Assembly (NCBI RefSeq): GCF_051014685.1
Contig: NW_027478540.1
Coordinates: 619,501 to 683,500 of the forward strand
Source: Ptiloglossa arizonensis
Lineage: Eukaryota > Arthropoda > Insecta > Hymenoptera > Colletidae
Direction: 5' to 3'
DNA: 64,000 bases
This document shows positions 50,806 through 62,958 of this stretch, piece by piece. A program made the position numbers and the translations under genes. The notes beneath the pieces are model-generated. The model was given only the letters and a program-made list of their open reading frames with translations. It did no database searches and had not been told where the DNA came from. Positions within the stretch are counted from its first letter, which is position 1. The number at the start of each line of letters is the position of its first letter.

Positions 50806-52668
50806 ATTCGTTAACTTCAAACTCCCATATGTCTCGAACTGATTGACGAACTCGTGAATTTCCTATTGCATCTGAAAGCAGAAACTCGACCGATTACAAC
50901 GGTATGTGTATTTTTCCCCTAGGCCATTCCAGTTATTGGTTTCGAGTATCGGACTTGCGAAAATTTTGATGGTTTCTCAACCATTCCTTAAATTCAAACT
51001 CCCATATCTCTCGAACGGATTGACGAACTCGAGAAATTCCTGTTGCATCTGAAAGTGGAAACTCGCCCGATTACAATGGTGTGTGTACTTTTCCCCTAGG
51101 CCATTCCAGTTATTGGTTTCGAGTATCAGACTCGCGAAAATTTTGATGGTTTCTCAACCATTCGTTAACTTCAAACTCCCATATCTCTCGAACGGATTGA
51201 CGAATTCGAGAATTTCCTATTGCATCTGAAAGCAGAAACTCGCCCGATTACAACGGTATGTTTATTTTTGCCCTAGGCCATAGTAGTCATTGGTCTCGAA
51301 TATCAGACTTGCGAAAATTCGGATGGTTTCTCAACCACTCCTTAACTTCAAACTTCCATATCTCGCGATCGGATTGACGAACTCGAGAAATTCCTGTTGC
51401 ATCAGAAAGCTGAAGCTCGCCCGATTACAAACGTATGTGTATTTTCAGCCTAGGCCTTAGTAGTTATTGGTTTCCAGTATCAGACTTGCGAAAATTTTGA
51501 TGGTTCCTCAACCATTCCTTAATTTCAAACTCCCATATCGCGCGAACGGATTGACGAACTCGAGAATTTCCTGTTGCATCTGAAAGCAGATACTTTCCCG
51601 ATTACAACGGTCTGTGTATTTTTCCACTACGTCATTGTAGTTATTGGTTTCGAGTATCAGACTTGCTAAAATTTTGATGGTTTCTCAACCATTCCTTAAC
51701 TTCTAACTCCCATATCTCGCGAACGGATTGACGAACTCGAGAAATTCCTGTTGCATCTGAAAGTAGAAACTCGCCCGATTACTATGGTATGTGTATTTTT
51801 GCCCTAGGCCATAGTAGTTATTGGTTTCGAGTGTCAGACTTGCGAAAATTTTGATGGTTCCTCAACCATTCCTTAATTTCAAACTCCCATATCGCGCGAA
51901 CGGATTGACGAACTCGAGAATTTCCTGTTGCATCTGAAAGCAGATACTCTCCCGATTACAACGGTCTGTGTATTTTTCCACTACGTGATTGTAGTTATTG
52001 GTTTCGAGTATCAGACTTGCTAAAATTTTGATGGTTTCTCAACCATTCCTTAACTTCTAACTCCCATATCTCGCGAACGGATTGACGAGCTCGAGAAATT
52101 CCTGTTGCATCTGAAAGTAGAAACTCGCCCGATTACAATTTTGTGTGTACTTTTCCCCTAGGCCATTCCAGTTATTGGTTTCGAGTATCAGACTTGCGAA
52201 AATTTTGGTGGTTTCTCAACCATTCCTTAACTTCAAACTCCCATATCTCGCGAACGGAATGACGAACTCGAGAAATTCCTGTTGCATCTGAAAGTAGAAA
52301 CTCGCCCGATTACAACGGTGTGTGTACTTTTCCCCTAGTCCATTCCAGTTATTGGTTTCGAGTATCAGACCAGCGAAAATTTTGATGGTTTCTCACCAAT
52401 TCCTTAACTTCAAACTGTCTTATCTCGCGAACGGATTGACGAACTCGAGAAATTGCTGTTGCATCTGAAAGTAGAATCTCGCCCGATTACAACGGTATGT
52501 GTATTTTTCCCCTAGGCCGTTGTAGTTATTGGTTTCGAGTATCAGATTTACGAAAATTTTGATGGTTTCTCAACCATTCCTTAACTTCAAACTCCCATAT
52601 CTCCCGAACGGATTGACGAACTCGAGAAATTCCTGTTGCATCTGAAAGTGAAAACTCGCCCGATTACA
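50806..52668. repeat. Domain III block lacking a full downstream match
   Basis: About 50,941-51,130 matches 58,021-58,210, then the two diverge. The middle holds a dimer duplication (next entry) and monomers with TTTGTGTGTACTTTTCCCC and CTCACCAATTCC. It links back to block R at about 52,669. Confidence 0.75.
51481..52130. repeat. Tandem two-monomer duplication
   Basis: About 51,481-51,776 recurs at 51,835-52,130, offset exactly 354 bp. Both copies have GGTTCCTCAACCATTCC, CCATATCGCGCGAACGG, ACGGTCTGTGTATTTTTCC and a CCACTACGT linker. The second copy has CCACTACGTGATTG where the first has CCACTACGTCATTG. Confidence 0.82.
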
Positions 52669-54521
52669 ATGGTGTGTGTACTTTTCCCCTAGGCCATTCC
52701 AGTTATTGGTTTCGAGTATCGGACTTGCGAAAATTTTGATGGTTTCTCAACAATTCCTTAACTTCAAACTGTCTTATCTCGCGAACGGATTGACGAACTC
52801 GAGAAATTGCTGTTGCATCTGAAAGTAGAAACTCGCCCGATTACAACGGTAGGTGTATTTTTCCCCTAGGCCATTGTAGTTACTGGTTTCGAGTATCAGA
52901 TTTACGAAAATTTTGATGGTTTCTCAACCATTCCTTAACTTCAAACTCCCTTATCTCGCGAACGGAATGACGAAATCGAGAAATTCCTGTTGCATCTGAA
53001 AGTAGAAACTCGCCCGATTACAACGGTGTGTGTACTTTTGCCCTAGTCCATTCCAGTTATTGGTTTCGATTATCAGACTTGCGAAAATTTTGATGGTTTC
53101 TCAACCATTCGTTAACTTCAAACTCCCATATCTCTCGAACGGATTGACGAACTCGAGAATTTCCTATTGCCTCTGAAAGAAGAAACTCGCCCGATTACAA
53201 CGGTATGTGTATTTTTGCCCTAGGCCATAGTAGTCATTGGTCTCGAATATCAGACTTGCGAAAATTCTGATGGTTTCTCAACCACTCATTAACTTCAAAC
53301 TTCCATATCTCGCGAACGGATTGACGAACTCGAGAAATTCCTGTTGCATCAGAAAGCAGAAGCTCGCCCGATTACAAACGTATGTGTATTTTCCCCCTAG
53401 GCCTTGGTAGTTATTGGTTTCGAGTATCAGACTTGCGAAAATTTTGATGGTTCCTCAACCGTTCCTTAATTTCAAACTCCCATATCGCGCGAACGGATTG
53501 ACGAACCCGAGAATTTCCTGTTGCATCTGAAAACAGATACTCTCCCGATTACAACGGTCTGTGTATTTTTCCACTACGTCATTGTAGTTATTGGTTTCGA
53601 GTATCAGACTTGCTAAAATTTTGATGGTTTCTCAACCATTCCTTAACTTCTAACTCCCATATCTCGCGAACCGATTGACGAACTCGAGAAATTCCTGTTG
53701 CATCTGAAAGTAGAAACTCGCCCGATTACAATTGTGTGTGTTTTTTTCCCCTAGGCCATTCCAGTTATTGGTTTCGAGTATCAGAATTGCGAAAATTTTG
53801 ATGGTTTCTCAACCGTTCCTTAAGGTCTAACTCCCATATCTCGCGAACGGATTGACGAACTCGAGAAGTTCCTGTTGCATCTGAAAGCAGATACTCGCCC
53901 GATTACAACGGTGTGTGTACTTTTCCCCTAGTCCATTCCAGTTATTGGTTTCGAGTATCAGACCAGCGAAAATTTTGATGGTTTCTCAACAATTCCTTAA
54001 CTTCAAACTGTCTTATCTCGCGAACGGATTGACGAACTCGAGAAATTGCTGTTGCATCTGAAAGTAGAATCTCGCCCGATTACAACGGTATGTGTATTTT
54101 TCCCCTAGGCCATTGTAGTTATTGGCTCCGAGTATCAGATTTACGAAAATTTTGATTGTTTCTCAAGGATTCCTTAACTTCAAACTCCCATACCTCGCGA
54201 ACGGATTGGCGAACTCGAGAAATTCCTGTTGCATCTGAAAGTAGAAACTCGCCCGATTACAATGGTGTGTGTACTTTTCCCCTAGGCCATTCCAGTTATT
54301 GGTTTCGAGTTACAGACTTGCGAAAATTTTGATGGTTTCTCAACCATTCCTTAACTTCAAACTCCCATATCTCGCGAACGGAATGACGAAATCGAGAAAT
54401 TCCTGTTGCATCTGAAAGTAGAAACTCGCCCGATTACAACGGTGTGTGTACTTTTCCCCTAGTCCATTCCAGTTATTGGTTTCGAGTATCAGACTTGCGA
54501 AAATTTTGATGGTTTCTCAAC
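52669..54521. repeat. Domain III block R, copy 2
   Basis: It matches 45,235-47,087 at -7,434 bp, including the ACGGTAGGTGTATTT and ACCCGAGAATTTCC variants. It ends where the downstream copy goes directly into block S without the three-monomer insertion found at 47,088. Confidence 0.87.
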
Positions 54522-57500
54522 CATTCGTTAACTTCAAACTCCCATATCTCTCGAACGGATTGACGAACTCGAGAATTTCCTATTGCATCTGAAAGCAGAA
54601 ACTCGACCGATTACAACGGTATGTGTATTTTTGCCCTAGGCCATAGTAGTCATTGGTCTCGAATATCAGACTTGCGAAAATTCTGATGGTTTCTCAACCA
54701 ATCCTTAACTTCAAACTTCCATATCTCGCGAACGGATTGACGAACTCGAGAAATTCCTGTTGCATCAGAAAGCAGAAGCTCGCCCGATTACAAACGTATG
54801 TGTATTTTCCCCCTAGGCCTTAGTAGTTATTGGTTTCGAGTATCAGACTTGCGAAAATTTTGATGGTTTCTCAACGATTCCTTAACTTCAAACTCCCATA
54901 CCTCGCGAACGGATTGGCGAACTCGAGAAATTCCTGTTGCATCTGAAATTAGAAACTCGCCCGATTACAACGGTATGTGTATTTTTCCCCTAGGCCATTG
55001 TAGTTATTGGTTTCGAGTATCAGACTTGCGAAAATTTTGATGGTTTCTCAACCATTCGTTAACTTCAAACTCCCATATGTCTCGAACTGATTGACGAACT
55101 CGTGAATTTCCTATTGCATCTGAAAGCAGAAACTCGACCGATTACAACGGTATATGTATTTTTCCCCTAGGCCATTCCAGTTATTGGTTTCGAGTATCGG
55201 ACTTGCGAAAATTTTGATGGTTTCTCAACCATTCCTTAAATTCAAACTCCCATATCTCTCGAACGGATTGACGAACTCGAGAAATTCCTGTTGCATCTGA
55301 AAGTGGAAACTCGCCCGATTACAATGGTGTGTGTACTTTTCCCCTAGGCCATTCCAGTTATTGGTTTCGAGTATCAGACCTGCGAAAATTTTGAAGGTTT
55401 CTGAACCATTCCTTAATTTCAAACTCCCATATCTCGCGAACGGAATGACGAAATCGAGAAATTCCTGTTGCATCTGAAAGTAGAAACTCGCCCGATTACA
55501 ACGGTATGTGTATTTTTGCCCTAGGCCATAGTAGTCATTGGTCTCGAATATCAGACTTGCGAAAATTCTGATGGTTTCTCAACCACTCCTTAACTTCTAA
55601 CTCCCATATCTCGCGTACGGATTGACGAACTCGAGAAATTCCTGTTGCATCTGAAAGTAGAAACTCGCCCGATTACAATTGTGTGTGTTTTTTTCCCCTA
55701 GGCCATTCCAGTTATTGGTTTCGAGTATCAGAATTGCGAAAATTTTGATGGTTTCTCAACCGTTCCTTAAGGTCTAACTCCCATATCTCGCGAACGGATT
55801 GACGAACTCGAGAAGTTCCTGTTGCATCTGAAAGCAGATGCTCGCCCGATTACAACGGTGTGTGTACTTTTCCCCTAGTCCATTCCAGTTATTGGTTTCG
55901 AGTATCAGAACAGCGAAAATTTTGATGGTTTCTCAACAATTCCTTAACTTCAAACTGTCTTATCTCGCGAACGGATTGACGAACTCGAGAATTTGCTGTT
56001 GCATCTGAAAGTAGAATCTCGCCCGATTACAACGGTATGTGTATTTTTCCCCTAGGCCATTGTAGTTATTGGCTCCGAGTATCAGATTTACGAAAATTTT
56101 GATTGTTTCTCAAGGATTCCTTAACTTCAAACTCCCATACCTGGCGAACGGATTGGCGAACTCGAGAAATTCCTGTTACATCTGAAAGTGGAAACACGCC
56201 CGATTACAATGGTGTGTGTACTTTTCCCCTAGGCCATTCCAGTTATTGGTTTCGAGTATCAGACTTGCGAAAATTTTGATGGTTTCTCAACCATTCCTTA
56301 ACTTCAAACTCCCATATCTCGCGAACGGAATGACGAAATCGAGAAATTCCTGTTGCATCTGAAAGTAGAAACTCGCCCGATTACAACGGTATGTGTATTT
56401 TTCCCCTAGGCCATTGTAGTTATTGGTTTCGAGTATCAGATTTACGAAAATTTTGATGGTTTCTCAAGGATTCCTTAACTTCAAACTCCCATATCTCTCG
56501 AACGGATTGACGAACTCGAGAAATTCCTGTTGCATCTGAAAGTGAAAACTCGCACGATTACAATGGTGTGTGTACTTTTCCCCTAGGCCATTCCAGTTAT
56601 TGGTTTCGAGTATCAGACTTGCGAAAATTTTGATGGTTTCTCAACCATTCCTTAACTTCAAACTCCCATGTCTCGCGAACGGAATGACGAACTCGAGAAA
56701 TTCCTGTTGCATCTGAAAGTAGAAACTCGCCCGATTACAACGGTGTGTGTACTTTTCCCCTAGTCCATTCCAGTTATTGGTTTCGATTATCAGACCAGCG
56801 AAAATTTTGATGGTTTCTCATCAATTCCTTAACTTCAAACAGTCTTATCTCGCGAACGGATTGACGTACTCGAGAAATTGCTGTTGCATCTGAAAGTAGA
56901 AACTCTCCCGATTACAACGGTATGTGTATTTTTCCCCTAGGCCATTGTAGTTATTGGTTTCGAGTATCAGATTTACGAAAATTTTGATGGTTTCTCAAGG
57001 ATTGCTTAACTTCAAACTCCCATACCTCGCGAACGGATTGGCGAAATCGAGAAATTCCTGTTGCATCTGAAAGTAGAAACTCGCCCGATTACAACGGTGT
57101 GTGTACTTTTCCCCTAGTCCATTCCAGTTATTGGTTTCGAGTATCAGACTTGCGAAAATTTTGATGGTTTCTCAACCATTCCTTAACTTAAAACTCCCAT
57201 ATCTCGCGAACGGAATGACGAAATCGAGAAATTCCTGTTGCATCTGAAAGTAGAAACTCGCCCGATTACAACGGTGTGTGTACTTTTCCCCTAGTCCATT
57301 CCAGTTATTGGTTTCGAGTATCAGACTTGCGAAAATTTTGATGGTTTCTCAACCATTCGTTAACTTCAAACTCCCATATCTCTCGAACGGATTGACGAAC
57401 TCGAGAATTTCCTATTGCATCTGAAAGCAGAAACTCGACCGATTACAACGGTATGTGTATTTTTGCCCTAGGCCATAGTAGTCATTGGTCTCGAATATCA

Positions 57501-57884
57501 GACTTGCGAAAATTCTGATGGTTTCTCAACCAATCCTTAACTTCAAACTTCCATATCTCGCGAACGGATTGACGAACTCGAGAAATTCCTGTTGCATCAG
57601 AAAGCAGAAGCTCGCCCGATTACAAACGTATGTGTATTTTCCCCCTAGGCCTTAGTAGTTATTGGTTTCGAGTATCAGACTTGCGAAAATTTTGATGGTT
57701 TCTCAACGATTCCTTAACTTCAAACTCCCATACCTCGCGAACGGATTGGCGAACTCGAGAAATTCCTGTTGCATCTGAAATTAGAAACTCGCACGATTAC
57801 AACGGTATGTGTATTTTTCCCCTAGGCCATTGTAGTTATTGGTTTCGAGTATCAGACTTGCGAAAATTTTGATGGTTTCTCAAC
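54522..57884. repeat. Domain III block S, copy 2
   Basis: It matches 47,619-50,805 with one additional monomer at about 55,215-55,391 (CCTTAAATTCAAACTCCC, CTCTCGAACGG, GAAAGTGGAAACTCG). That monomer's type is also found near 51,000, 58,080 and 60,030. Confidence 0.85.
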
Positions 57885-58020
57885 GATTCCTTAACTTCAA
57901 ACTCCCATACCTCGCGAACGGATTGGCGAACTCGAGAAATTCCTGTTGCATCAGAAAGCAGAAGCTCGCCCGATTACAAACGTATGTGTATTTTCCCCCT
58001 AGGCCTTAGTAGTTATTGGT
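57885..58020. repeat. Replaced monomer patch
   Basis: Both flanks align with 50,761-50,804 and 50,941-51,130 at +7,080, but the roughly 135 bp between do not. Here the sequence is CAACGATTCCTTAAC, CATACCTCGCGAACGG, GCATCAGAAAGCAGAAGC and CCCCCTAGGCCTTAG. At 50,806-50,940 it is the CATTCGTTAAC/GTCTCGAACTG type. The length is unchanged, so a gene-conversion-like replacement fits better than an indel. Confidence 0.7.
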
Positions 58021-58210
58021 TTCGAGTATCGGACTTGCGAAAATTTTGATGGTTTCTCAACCATTCCTTAAATTCAAACTCCCATATCTCTCGAACGGAT
58101 TGACGAACTCGAGAAATTCCTGTTGCATCTGAAAGTGGAAACTCGCCCGATTACAATGGTGTGTGTACTTTTCCCCTAGGCCATTCCAGTTATTGGTTTC
58201 GAGTATCAGA

Positions 58211-60157
58211 CCTGCGAAAATTTTGAAGGTTTCTCAACCATTCCTTAACTTCAAACTCCCATATCTCGCGAACGGAATGACGAAATCGAGAAATTCCTGT
58301 TGCATCTGAAAGTAGAAACTCGCCCGATTACAACGGTATGTGTATTTTTGCCCTAGGCCATAGTAGTCATTGGTCTCGAATATCAGACTTGCGAAAATTC
58401 TGATGGTTTCTCAACCACTCCTTAACTTCTAACTCCCATATCTCGCGTACGGATTGACGAACTCGAGAAATTCCTGTTGCATCTGAAAGTAGAAACTCGC
58501 CCGATTACAATTGTGTGTGTTTTTTTCCCCTAGGCCATTCCAGTTATTGGTTTCGAGTATCAGAATTGCGAAAATTTTGATGGTTTCTCAACCGTTCCTT
58601 AAGGTCTAACTCCCATATCTCGCGAACGGATTGACGAACTCGAGAAGTTCCTGTTGCATCTGAAAGCAGATGCTCGCCCGATTACAACGGTGTGTGTACT
58701 TTTCCCCTAGTCCATTCCAGTTATTGGTTTCGAGTATCAGAACAGCGAAAATTTTGATGGTTTCTCAACAATTCCTTAACTTCAAACTGTCTTATCTCGC
58801 GAACGGATTGACGACCTCGAGAATTTGCTGTTGCATCTGAAAGTAGAATCTCGCCCGATTACAACGGTATGTGTATTTTTCCCCTAGGCCATTGTAGTTA
58901 TTGGCTCCGAGTATCAGATTTACGAAAATTTTGATTGTTTCTCAAGGATTCCTTAACTTCAAAATCCCATATCTCTCGAACGGATTGACGAACTCGAGAA
59001 ATTCCTGTTGCATCTGAAAGTGAAAACTCGCACGATTACAATGGTGTGTGTACTTTTCCCCTAGGCCATTCCAGTTATTGGTTTCGAGTATCAGACTTGC
59101 GAAAATTTTGATGGTTTCTCAACCATTCCTTAACTTCAAACTCCCATGTCTCGCGAACGGAATGACGAACTCGAGAAATTCCTGTTGCATCTGAAAGTAG
59201 AAACTCGCCCGATTACAACGGTGTGTGTACTTTTCCCCTAGTCCATTCCAGTTATTGGTTTCGATTATCAGACCAGCGAAAATTTTGATGGTTTCTCAAC
59301 AATTCCTTAACTTCAAACAGTCTTATCTCGCGAACGGATTGACGTACTCGAGAAATTGCTGTTGCATCTGAAAGTAGAAACTCTCCCGATTACAACGGTA
59401 TGTGTATTTTTCCCCTAGGCCATTGTAGTTATTGGTTTCGAGTATCAGATATACGAAAATTTTGATGGTTTCTCAAGGATTGCTTAACTTCAAACTCCCA
59501 TACCTCGCGAACGGATTGGCGAAATCGAGAAATTCCTGTTGCATCTGAAAGTGAAAACTCGCACGATTACAATGGTGTGTGTACTTTTCCCCTAGGCCAT
59601 TCCAGTTATTGGTTTCGAGTATCAGACTTGCGAAAATTTTGATGGTTTCTCAACCATTCCTTAACTTCAAACTCCCATGTCTCGCGAACGGAATGACGAA
59701 CTCGAGAAATTCCTGTTGCATCTGAAAGTAGAAACTCGCCCGATTACAACGGTGTTTGTACTTTTCCCCTAGTCCATTCCAGTTATTGGTTTCGAGTATC
59801 AGACTTGCGAAAATTTTGATGGTTTCTCAACCATTCGTTAACTTCAAACTCCCATATCTCTCGAACTGATTGACGAACTCGTGAATTTCCTATTGCATCT
59901 GAAAGCAGAAACTCGACCGATTACAACGGTATGTGTATTTTTCCCCTAGGCCATTCCAGTTATTGGTTTCGAGTATCGGACTTGCGAAAATTTTGATGGT
60001 TTCTCAACCATTCCTTAAATTCAAACTCCCATATCTCTCGAACGGATTGACGAACTCGAGAAATTCCTGTTGCATCTGAAAGTGGAAACTCGCCCGATTA
60101 CAATGGTGTGTGTACTTTTCCCCTAGGCCATTTCAGTTATTGGTTTCGAGTATCAGA
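58211..60157. repeat. Eleven-monomer HOR unit, copy 1
   Basis: It recurs from 60,158 at exactly 1,947 bp. It runs from CCTGCGAAAATTTTGAAGG through the GCGTACGG, AAGGTCTA, CTGTCTTATC and GGCTCCGAG monomers to the GTATCGGACTTGC monomer. It is a shortened version of the 16-monomer unit before it. Confidence 0.87.
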
Positions 60158-61812
60158 CCTGCGAAAATTTTGAAGGTTTCTCAACCATTCCTTAACTTCA
60201 AACTCCCATATCTCGCGAACGGAATGACGAAATCGAGAAATTCCTGTTGCATCTGAAAGTAGAAACTCGCCCGATTACAACGGTATGTGTATTTTTGCCC
60301 TAGGCCATAGTAGTCATTGGTCTCGAATATCAGACTTGCGAAAATTCTGATGGTTTCTCAACCACTCCTTAACTTCTAACTCCCATATCTCGCGTACGGA
60401 TTGACGAACTCGAGAAATTCCTGTTGCATCTGAAAGTAGAAACTCGCCCGATTACAATTGTGTGTGTTTTTTTCCCCTAGGCCATTCCAGTTATTGGTTT
60501 CGAGTATCAGAATTGCGAAAATTTTGATGGTTTCTCAACCGTTCCTTAAGGTCTAACTCCCATATCTCGCGAACGGATTGACGAACTCGAGAAGTTCCTG
60601 TTGCATCTGAAAGCAGATGCTCGCCCGATTACAACGGTGTGTGTACTTTTCCCCTAGTCCATTCCAGTTATTGGTTTCGAGTATCAGAACAGCGAAAATT
60701 TTGATGGTTTCTCAACAATTCCTTAACTTCAAACTGTCTTATCTCGCGAACGGATTGACGACCTCGAGAATTTGCTGTTGCATCTGAAAGTAGAATCTCG
60801 CCCGATTACAACGGTATGTGTATTTTTCCCCTAGGCCATTGTAGTTATTGGCTCCGAGTATCAGATTTACGAAAATTTTGATTGTTTCTCAAGGATTCCT
60901 TAACTTCAAAATCCCATATCTCTCGAACGGATTGACGAACTCGAGAAATTCCTGTTGCATCTGAAAGTGAAAACTCGCACGATTACAATGGTGTGTGTAC
61001 TTTTCCCCTAGGCCATTCCAGTTATTGGTTTCGAGTATCAGACTTGCGAAAATTTTGATGGTTTCTCAACCATTCCTTAACTTCAAACTCCCATGTCTCG
61101 CGAACGGAATGACGAACTCGAGAAATTCCTGTTGCATCTGAAAGTAGAAACTCGCCCGATTACAACGGTGTGTGTACTTTTCCCCTAGTCCATTCCAGTT
61201 ATTGGTTTCGATTATCAGACCAGCGAAAATTTTGATGGTTTCTCAACAATTCCTTAACTTCAAACAGTCTTATCTCGCGAACGGATTGACGTACTCGAGA
61301 AATTGCTGTTGCATCTGAAAGTAGAAACTCTCCCGATTACAACGGTATGTGTATTTTTCCCCTAGGCCATTGTAGTTATTGGTTTCGAGTATCAGATATA
61401 CGAAAATTTTGATGGTTTCTCAAGGATTGCTTAACTTCAAACTCCCATACCTCGCGAACGGATTGGCGAAATCGAGAAATTCCTGTTGCATCTGAAAGTG
61501 AAAACTCGCACGATTACAATGGTGTGTGTACTTTTCCCCTAGGCCATTCCAGTTATTGGTTTCGAGTATCAGACTTGCGAAAATTTTGATGGTTTCTCAA
61601 CCATTCCTTAACTTCAAACTCCCATGTCTCGCGAACGGAATGACGAACTCGAGAAATTCCTGTTGCATCTGAAAGTAGAAACTCGCCCGATTACAACGGT
61701 GTTTGTACTTTTCCCCTAGTCCATTCCAGTTATTGGTTTCGAGTATCAGACTTGCGAAAATTTTGATGGTTTCTCAACCATTCGTTAACTTCAAACTCCC
61801 ATATCTCTCGAA
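60158..61812. repeat. Eleven-monomer HOR unit, copy 2 (partial)
   Basis: It matches 58,211-59,865 at -1,947 bp with almost no differences; shared private variants include CAGATATACGAAAATTTTG and ACGGTGTTTGTAC. The copy ends near 61,812, where GGATCGACGAACTCGAG replaces GATTGACGAACTCGTG. Confidence 0.85.
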
Positions 61813-62958
61813 CGGATCGACGAACTCGAGAAATTCCTGTTGCATCTGAAAGTGGAAACTCGCCCGATTACAATGGTGTGTGCACTTTTCCCCTAGGCCA
61901 TTCCAGTTATTGGTTTCGAGTATCAGACTTGCGAAAATTTTGATGGTTTCTCAACCATTCCTTAACTTAAAACTCCCATATCTCGCGAACGGAATGACGA
62001 AATCGAGAAATTCCTGTTGCATCTGAAAGTAGAAACTCGCCCGATTACAACGGTGTGTGTACTTTTCCCCTAGTCCATTCCAGTTATTGGTTTCGAGTAT
62101 CAGACTTGCGAAAATTTTGATGGTTTCTCAACCATTCCTTAACTTAAAACTCCCATATCTCGCGAACGGAATGACGAAATCGAGAAATTCCTGCTGCATC
62201 AGAAAGCAGAAGCTCGCCCGATTACAAACGTATGTGTATTTTCCCCCTAGGCCTTAGTAGTTATTGGTTTCGAGTATCAGAGTAGCGAAAATTTTGATGG
62301 TTTCTCAACGATTCCTTAACTTCAAACTCCCATACCTCGCGAACGGATTGGCGAACTCGAGAAATTCCTGTTGCATCTGAAAGTAGAAACTCACCCGATT
62401 ACAACGGTATGTGTATTTTTCCCCTAGGCCATTGTAGTTATTGGTTTCGAGTATCAGATTTACGAAAATTTTGATGGTTTCTCAAGGATTCCTTCACTTC
62501 AAACTCCCATACCTCGCGAACGGATTGGCGAACTCGAGAAATTCCTGTTGCATCTGAAAGTGGAAACTCGCCCGATTACAATGGTGTGTGTACTTTTCCC
62601 CTAGGCCATTCCAGTTATTGGTTTCGAGTATCGGACTTGCGAAAATTTTGATGGTTTCTCAACCATTCCTTAACTTCAAACTCCCATATCTCTCGAACGG
62701 ATTGACGAACTCGAGAAATTCCTGTTGCATCTGAAAGTGGAAACTCGCCCGATTACAATGGTGTGTGTACTTTTCCCCTAGGCCATTCCAGTTATTGGTT
62801 TCGAGTATCAGACTTGCGAGAATTTTGATGGTTTCTCAACCATTCCTTAACTTCAAACTCCCATATCTCGCGAACGGAATGACGAAATCGAGAAATTCCT
62901 GTTGCATCTGAAAGTAGAAACTCGCCCGATTACAACGGTATGTGTATTTTAGCCCTAG
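61813..62958. repeat. Spacer monomers before the last marker unit
   Basis: About 6.5 monomers of Domain III types, including two adjacent CCTTAACTTAAAACTCCC monomers with GGAATGACGAAATCG near 61,970 and 62,150, and CTGCTGCATCAGAAAGC near 62,190. They bring the distance to the next marker monomer to 15 units. Confidence 0.75.
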
